Origin: Streptomyces narbonensis
GTDB taxonomy: Bacteria; Actinomycetota; Actinomycetes; Streptomycetales; Streptomycetaceae
Reading direction: 5' to 3'
DNA length: 64,000 bases
Assembly: GCF_014649015.1 (NCBI RefSeq)
Contig: NZ_BMSF01000005.1
Coordinates: forward strand, 62,001 to 126,000
The translations under genes were made by a program, and so were the position numbers. Within the stretch, counting starts at the first letter, position 1. The number at the start of each line of letters is the position of its first letter. Below are positions 61,142 through 64,000 of this stretch, piece by piece. A model generated the notes under the pieces. It did no database searches. It was not told where the DNA came from and saw only the letters and a list, made by a program, of their open reading frames with translations.

Positions 61142-61373
61142 GCGTACCCCGAGGAGGGTGGCCGGAAACCATCGACAATCCGGTTAAACCTCGCGCGAAG
61201 CAAGATCACTGTTTCGGGGTAATGCCCTCGAACTGAGGGGGTGAGCGGGGCTTACCGGCCGTTACTGTTCCCCGGGATCTGGACGAATTCCCAGAGATTG
61301 ACCCCCTATTTCCCCTTTCACCGGCGGTGTTCCGTACGCCGACCGTGGTCCACCCGAAGGAGACCTCGCCCCG
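61139..61373 (+). promoter_or_regulatory. Control region of the encapsulin gene
   Basis: Distinctly lower in GC than the flanking genes. The 322-base gap 61052-61373 otherwise holds only the upstream terminator. Segments near 61196-61225 and 61255-61320 look promoter-like (TTGACC at about 61299 is one candidate -35), but I cannot fix a start site. The ATG at 61374 follows GAAGGAGA. Confidence 0.4.
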
Positions 61374-62783
61374 ATGACCGTTGAGACCGGCCCGGAAGTG
61401 CAGGTGGAGGCGCCCCGGCAGTCCAGCCTGAGCACCGCGGCCGCCCGCAACCTCGCCACCACGACCAAGTCCACCCCGCAGATGCAGGAGATCTCCTCCC
61501 GCTGGCTGCTCCGGATGCTCCCCTGGGTGGAGACGAAGGGCGGCGCCTACCGGGTGAACCGCCGACTGAGCTACACCGTCGGCGACGGCCGCATCGAGTT
61601 CGTCCAGGACGGCTCCCGCGTCCGCGTGATCCCCCAGGAACTCGGCGAACTGGCCCTGCTGCGCGGCTTCGACGACATCGAGGTGCTCACCGCGATCGCC
61701 GACCGCTGCGTCCAGCGCGACTTCCGCGCCGGCGAGGTGCTGGCCGAGCGCGGCACCCCGGCCCAGCAGATCCACCTGGTCGCCCACGGCCGGATCAACC
61801 AGACCTCCGTCGGCAAGTACGGCGACGAGGTCGCGGTCTCCGTCCTCGCCGACGGCGACCGCCTCGGCGAGAACGCCCTCCTGGACGTCGATGCCAAGTG
61901 GGACTACACCGCCACCGCCGAGACCGCCGGCACCCTGCTCACCCTGTCCCGCGCCGACTTCGCCTCGATCGCGGACTCCGCACCCGCCCTCCGGGCGCAC
62001 CTCGAAGCGTTCCGCTCGCTTCCCCAGCAGCGGCAGAACCGTCACGGCGAGGCCGAGATCGCGATGTCCGCCGGCCATGTCGGCGAGGTCGCACTGCCGG
62101 GCGCCTTCGTGGACTACGAGCTCAAGCCGCGCGAGTACGAACTCTCCGTCGCCCAGACCGTCCTCAAGGTCCACACCCGGGTCGCCGACCTCTACAACGG
62201 CCCGATGAACCAGACGGAGCAGCAGCTCAAGCTCACCATCGAGGCCCTGCGCGAGCGCCAGGAGCACGAGCTCATCAACCACCCGGAGTTCGGCCTCCTC
62301 CACAACGCCGACTTCAAGCAGCGGATCCAGCCCCACTCGGGCCCGCCCACCCCGGACGACCTCGACGAGCTGCTCACCCGCCGTCGCGGCACCAAGCTCT
62401 TCCTCGCGCACCCCCGGACGATCGCGGCGATCGGCCGCGAGTGGAACCGGGCCGGGCTCTACCCGGACACGGTCCTCCTCGACGGGCACCAGGTCCCGTC
62501 CTGGCGAGGGGTCCCGATCCTGCCCTGCAACAAGATCCCCATCAGCAAGGAGAACACCAGCTCGATCCTGGCCATGCGCCTGGGCGAGGACAACCAGGGT
62601 GTCATCGGCCTCCGCCAGACCGGCCTGCCGGAGGAGTACGAGCCGGGCCTGTCCGTGCGGTTCATGGGCATCAGCGAGCAGGCGATCATGTCGTACCTGG
62701 TCACCACGTACTACTCCGCCGCGATCCTCGTGCCCAACGCGCTCGGCATCCTGGAGAACGTGCAGATCGCCCGCTGGCGCTGA
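61374..62783 (+). CDS. eshA: Family 2B encapsulin shell protein (EshA-like, cNMP-binding)
   Basis: 469 residues. HK97-fold subunit that self-assembles into a protein nanocompartment. Order of parts: N-terminal arm (1-60, with [23 protein letters not shown]), a Crp-type cyclic-nucleotide-binding domain (about 95-215: [41 protein letters not shown], then [11 protein letters not shown]), and the shell domain (about 235-469: [90 protein letters not shown]). The insertion of a cNMP domain defines family 2B, of which S. griseus EshA is the known Streptomyces member. Followed by its terpene cyclase cargo. Confidence 0.93.
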   Translation: MTVETGPEVQVEAPRQSSLSTAAARNLATTTKSTPQMQEISSRWLLRMLPWVETKGGAYRVNRRLSYTVGDGRIEFVQDGSRVRVIPQELGELALLRGFDDIEVLTAIADRCVQRDFRAGEVLAERGTPAQQIHLVAHGRINQTSVGKYGDEVAVSVLADGDRLGENALLDVDAKWDYTATAETAGTLLTLSRADFASIADSAPALRAHLEAFRSLPQQRQNRHGEAEIAMSAGHVGEVALPGAFVDYELKPREYELSVAQTVLKVHTRVADLYNGPMNQTEQQLKLTIEALRERQEHELINHPEFGLLHNADFKQRIQPHSGPPTPDDLDELLTRRRGTKLFLAHPRTIAAIGREWNRAGLYPDTVLLDGHQVPSWRGVPILPCNKIPISKENTSSILAMRLGEDNQGVIGLRQTGLPEEYEPGLSVRFMGISEQAIMSYLVTTYYSAAILVPNALGILENVQIARWR

Positions 62784-62884
62784 CCCGCACCCGTCCGGCC
62801 GACATCACGGCCCGGCCCCCTCCGGGCCGGGCGACCACGCCCGGGATCCGGGACGAACCACCCCACCCCCTCAAGGAGTCACGG

Positions 62885-64000
62885 ATGCCCGAGCCCGGGC
62901 TTTCCCCTCTGCAGTCGAGCCTGCCCACCGCAGCGGCCCACTTCGGGTCCCACGTCCTCGGTCTGGCCGGTTCCGTCGGCGTCGAGGCCGCCGACGCCGC
63001 GCCGTCCACCCTCCCCGTTCCCGCGGAGGTCGCGGAGCCGGGCCCCGCACCGGTGCCGGAGCCGGTTCCCGACCTCGGCCGGGTCCTCCGCGGGCCCAGC
63101 GGCCTCGGCACGACGGCTGTGAGCCTGTTCCGGCCCGTGGCGCCGCCGGACGTGGAACCGCCGGTCGTGGAACCGCCGGTCGCGGGGGCCCCCGCGGCGC
63201 CGGCCGACGCCCTGCACATCCCGGGTCTCTACTACCACCCGGTGGTCGAGCCCGATCCGGTGCGGGTGGAGGAGCTCAGCCGCCGGATCAAGGACTGGGC
63301 GATGGACGAGGTGCAGCTGTACCCCGAGGAGTGGGAGGGCCAGTTCGACGGCTTCTCCGTCGGGAAGTACATGGTCGCCTGCCACCCGGACGCCCCGAGC
63401 ATCGAGCACCTGATGGTCGCCGCGCGGCTGATGGTCGCCGAGAACGCGGTCGACGACTGCTACTGCGAGGACCACGGGGGCTCGCCCGTCGGGCTCGGCG
63501 GGCGCCTCCTCCTCGCGCACACCGCCCTCGACCCCCTTCACACGACGGCGGAGTACCAGCCGCGGTGGGCGGAGTCGCTCCACGAGGACGCCCCGCGGCG
63601 CTCGTACCGCTCCGCGATGGAGTACTTCGTCCGGCAGGCCACGCCCTCCCAGGCCGACCGGTTCCGCCACGACATGGCCCGCCTCCACCTCGGTTACCTC
63701 GCGGAGGGCGCCTGGGCCGAGACCGACCACACCCCCGAGGTGTGGGAGTACCTGGTGATGCGGCAGTTCAACAACTTCCGGCCGTGTCCCACCATCACCG
63801 ACACCGTCGGTGGCTACGAACTCCCGGCGGACCTGCACGCCCAGCCCGCCATGCAGCGGGTGCTCGCGCTCGCCGGGAACGCCTGCACCATCGTCAACGA
63901 CCTGTACTCGTACACCAAGGAACTCGCCAGCCCCGGCCGGCACCTGAACCTGCCCGTGGTGCTCGCCGACCGGGAGAACCTCTCGGACCAGGACGGCTAC
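62885..64000 (+). CDS. 2-methylisoborneol synthase (3' end outside window)
   Basis: 372 codons present. Cyclises 2-methyl-geranyl diphosphate to the earthy odorant 2-methylisoborneol. The metal-binding motif is Asp190-Asp191-Cys-Tyr-Cys-Glu-Asp196, the form typical of this enzyme, and the NSE triad is Asn338, Ser342 and Glu346 in NDLYSYTKE. The first 115 residues are Pro/Ala/Val-rich and unstructured, the region known to direct such cyclases into family 2B encapsulins. ATG at 62885 after CAAGGAG, 101 bases after the shell gene. The expected geranyl diphosphate C-methyltransferase would lie beyond the window. Confidence 0.95.
   Translation, partial: MPEPGLSPLQSSLPTAAAHFGSHVLGLAGSVGVEAADAAPSTLPVPAEVAEPGPAPVPEPVPDLGRVLRGPSGLGTTAVSLFRPVAPPDVEPPVVEPPVAGAPAAPADALHIPGLYYHPVVEPDPVRVEELSRRIKDWAMDEVQLYPEEWEGQFDGFSVGKYMVACHPDAPSIEHLMVAARLMVAENAVDDCYCEDHGGSPVGLGGRLLLAHTALDPLHTTAEYQPRWAESLHEDAPRRSYRSAMEYFVRQATPSQADRFRHDMARLHLGYLAEGAWAETDHTPEVWEYLVMRQFNNFRPCPTITDTVGGYELPADLHAQPAMQRVLALAGNACTIVNDLYSYTKELASPGRHLNLPVVLADRENLSDQDGY

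Overview
The window is very GC-rich, actinomycete-type DNA with strong third-position G/C and many GTG or TTG starts. Gene content points to a Streptomyces: 2-methylisoborneol synthase, an EshA-type encapsulin, cholesterol oxidase, a fused SecDF and a chloramphenicol phosphotransferase close to the S. venezuelae enzyme. Most of the window is accessory chromosome. I saw no rRNA or tRNA gene, CRISPR array or prophage.

Layout. 1-4.5 kb: a secreted endonuclease I cut by the window edge, then an Lrp/AsnC regulator divergent from L-asparaginase and followed by aspartate ammonia-lyase (Asn to Asp to fumarate). 4.6-13.3 kb: an adenylyltransferase remnant, Tat-exported cholesterol oxidase, an AhpD-like/dehydrogenase pair, a GNAT, an L,D-transpeptidase-like lipoprotein, NDH-2, a beta-propeller lipoprotein and a dienelactone hydrolase. 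13.4-16.9 kb: a Gln/Gly/Met repeat protein, then a T4-like RNA repair cassette (Rnl1-type RNA ligase, Pnkp, RNase HI). 17-32.6 kb: acyltransferases, an enoyl-CoA hydratase relative, TetR regulators, SecDF, a macrolide-type glycosyltransferase, an AidB-like dehydrogenase and two DUF4139 proteins. 32.7-42 kb: gene debris and resistance genes (LacI remnant, chloramphenicol phosphotransferase, AAC(6')-like GNAT, a broken lysR fused head to head with a truncated eamA), an HflX N-domain protein, a HEAT-repeat protein, an AlkB-like dioxygenase behind a LexA-like box, an NLP cytolysin, a DUF7691-like protein and ThpR.

42.2-61.1 kb is the most coherent part: what looks like a complete collagen and hydroxyproline utilisation island. 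It encodes secreted M9 collagenase, a five-gene oligopeptide ABC transporter, prolyl iminopeptidase, 4-hydroxyproline 2-epimerase, a three-subunit D-hydroxyproline dehydrogenase, a DapA-like pyrroline-hydroxycarboxylate deaminase, 2-oxoglutarate-semialdehyde dehydrogenase, an ornithine-cyclodeaminase relative and a FadR-type GntR regulator. Together these would take collagen outside the cell to 2-oxoglutarate inside it. Promoters across the island carry related sequence elements: an exact 33-bp inverted repeat in front of both the collagenase and the transporter, the word GTCAGTGCAAT four times, and ATGTCACA-type cores before the deaminase and the peptidase. I read this as one regulon under the island's GntR protein; the operator assignment is inference.

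The right end holds a family 2B encapsulin (cyclic-nucleotide-binding domain plus HK97 fold) followed by 2-methylisoborneol synthase, its expected terpene-cyclase cargo, cut off at base 64000.

Short tandem repeats, both between genes and as in-frame low-complexity inserts, are unusually common. A CTAG-flanked miniature inverted-repeat element sits inside the hydroxyproline island, and a single matching end lies near 18.0 kb.
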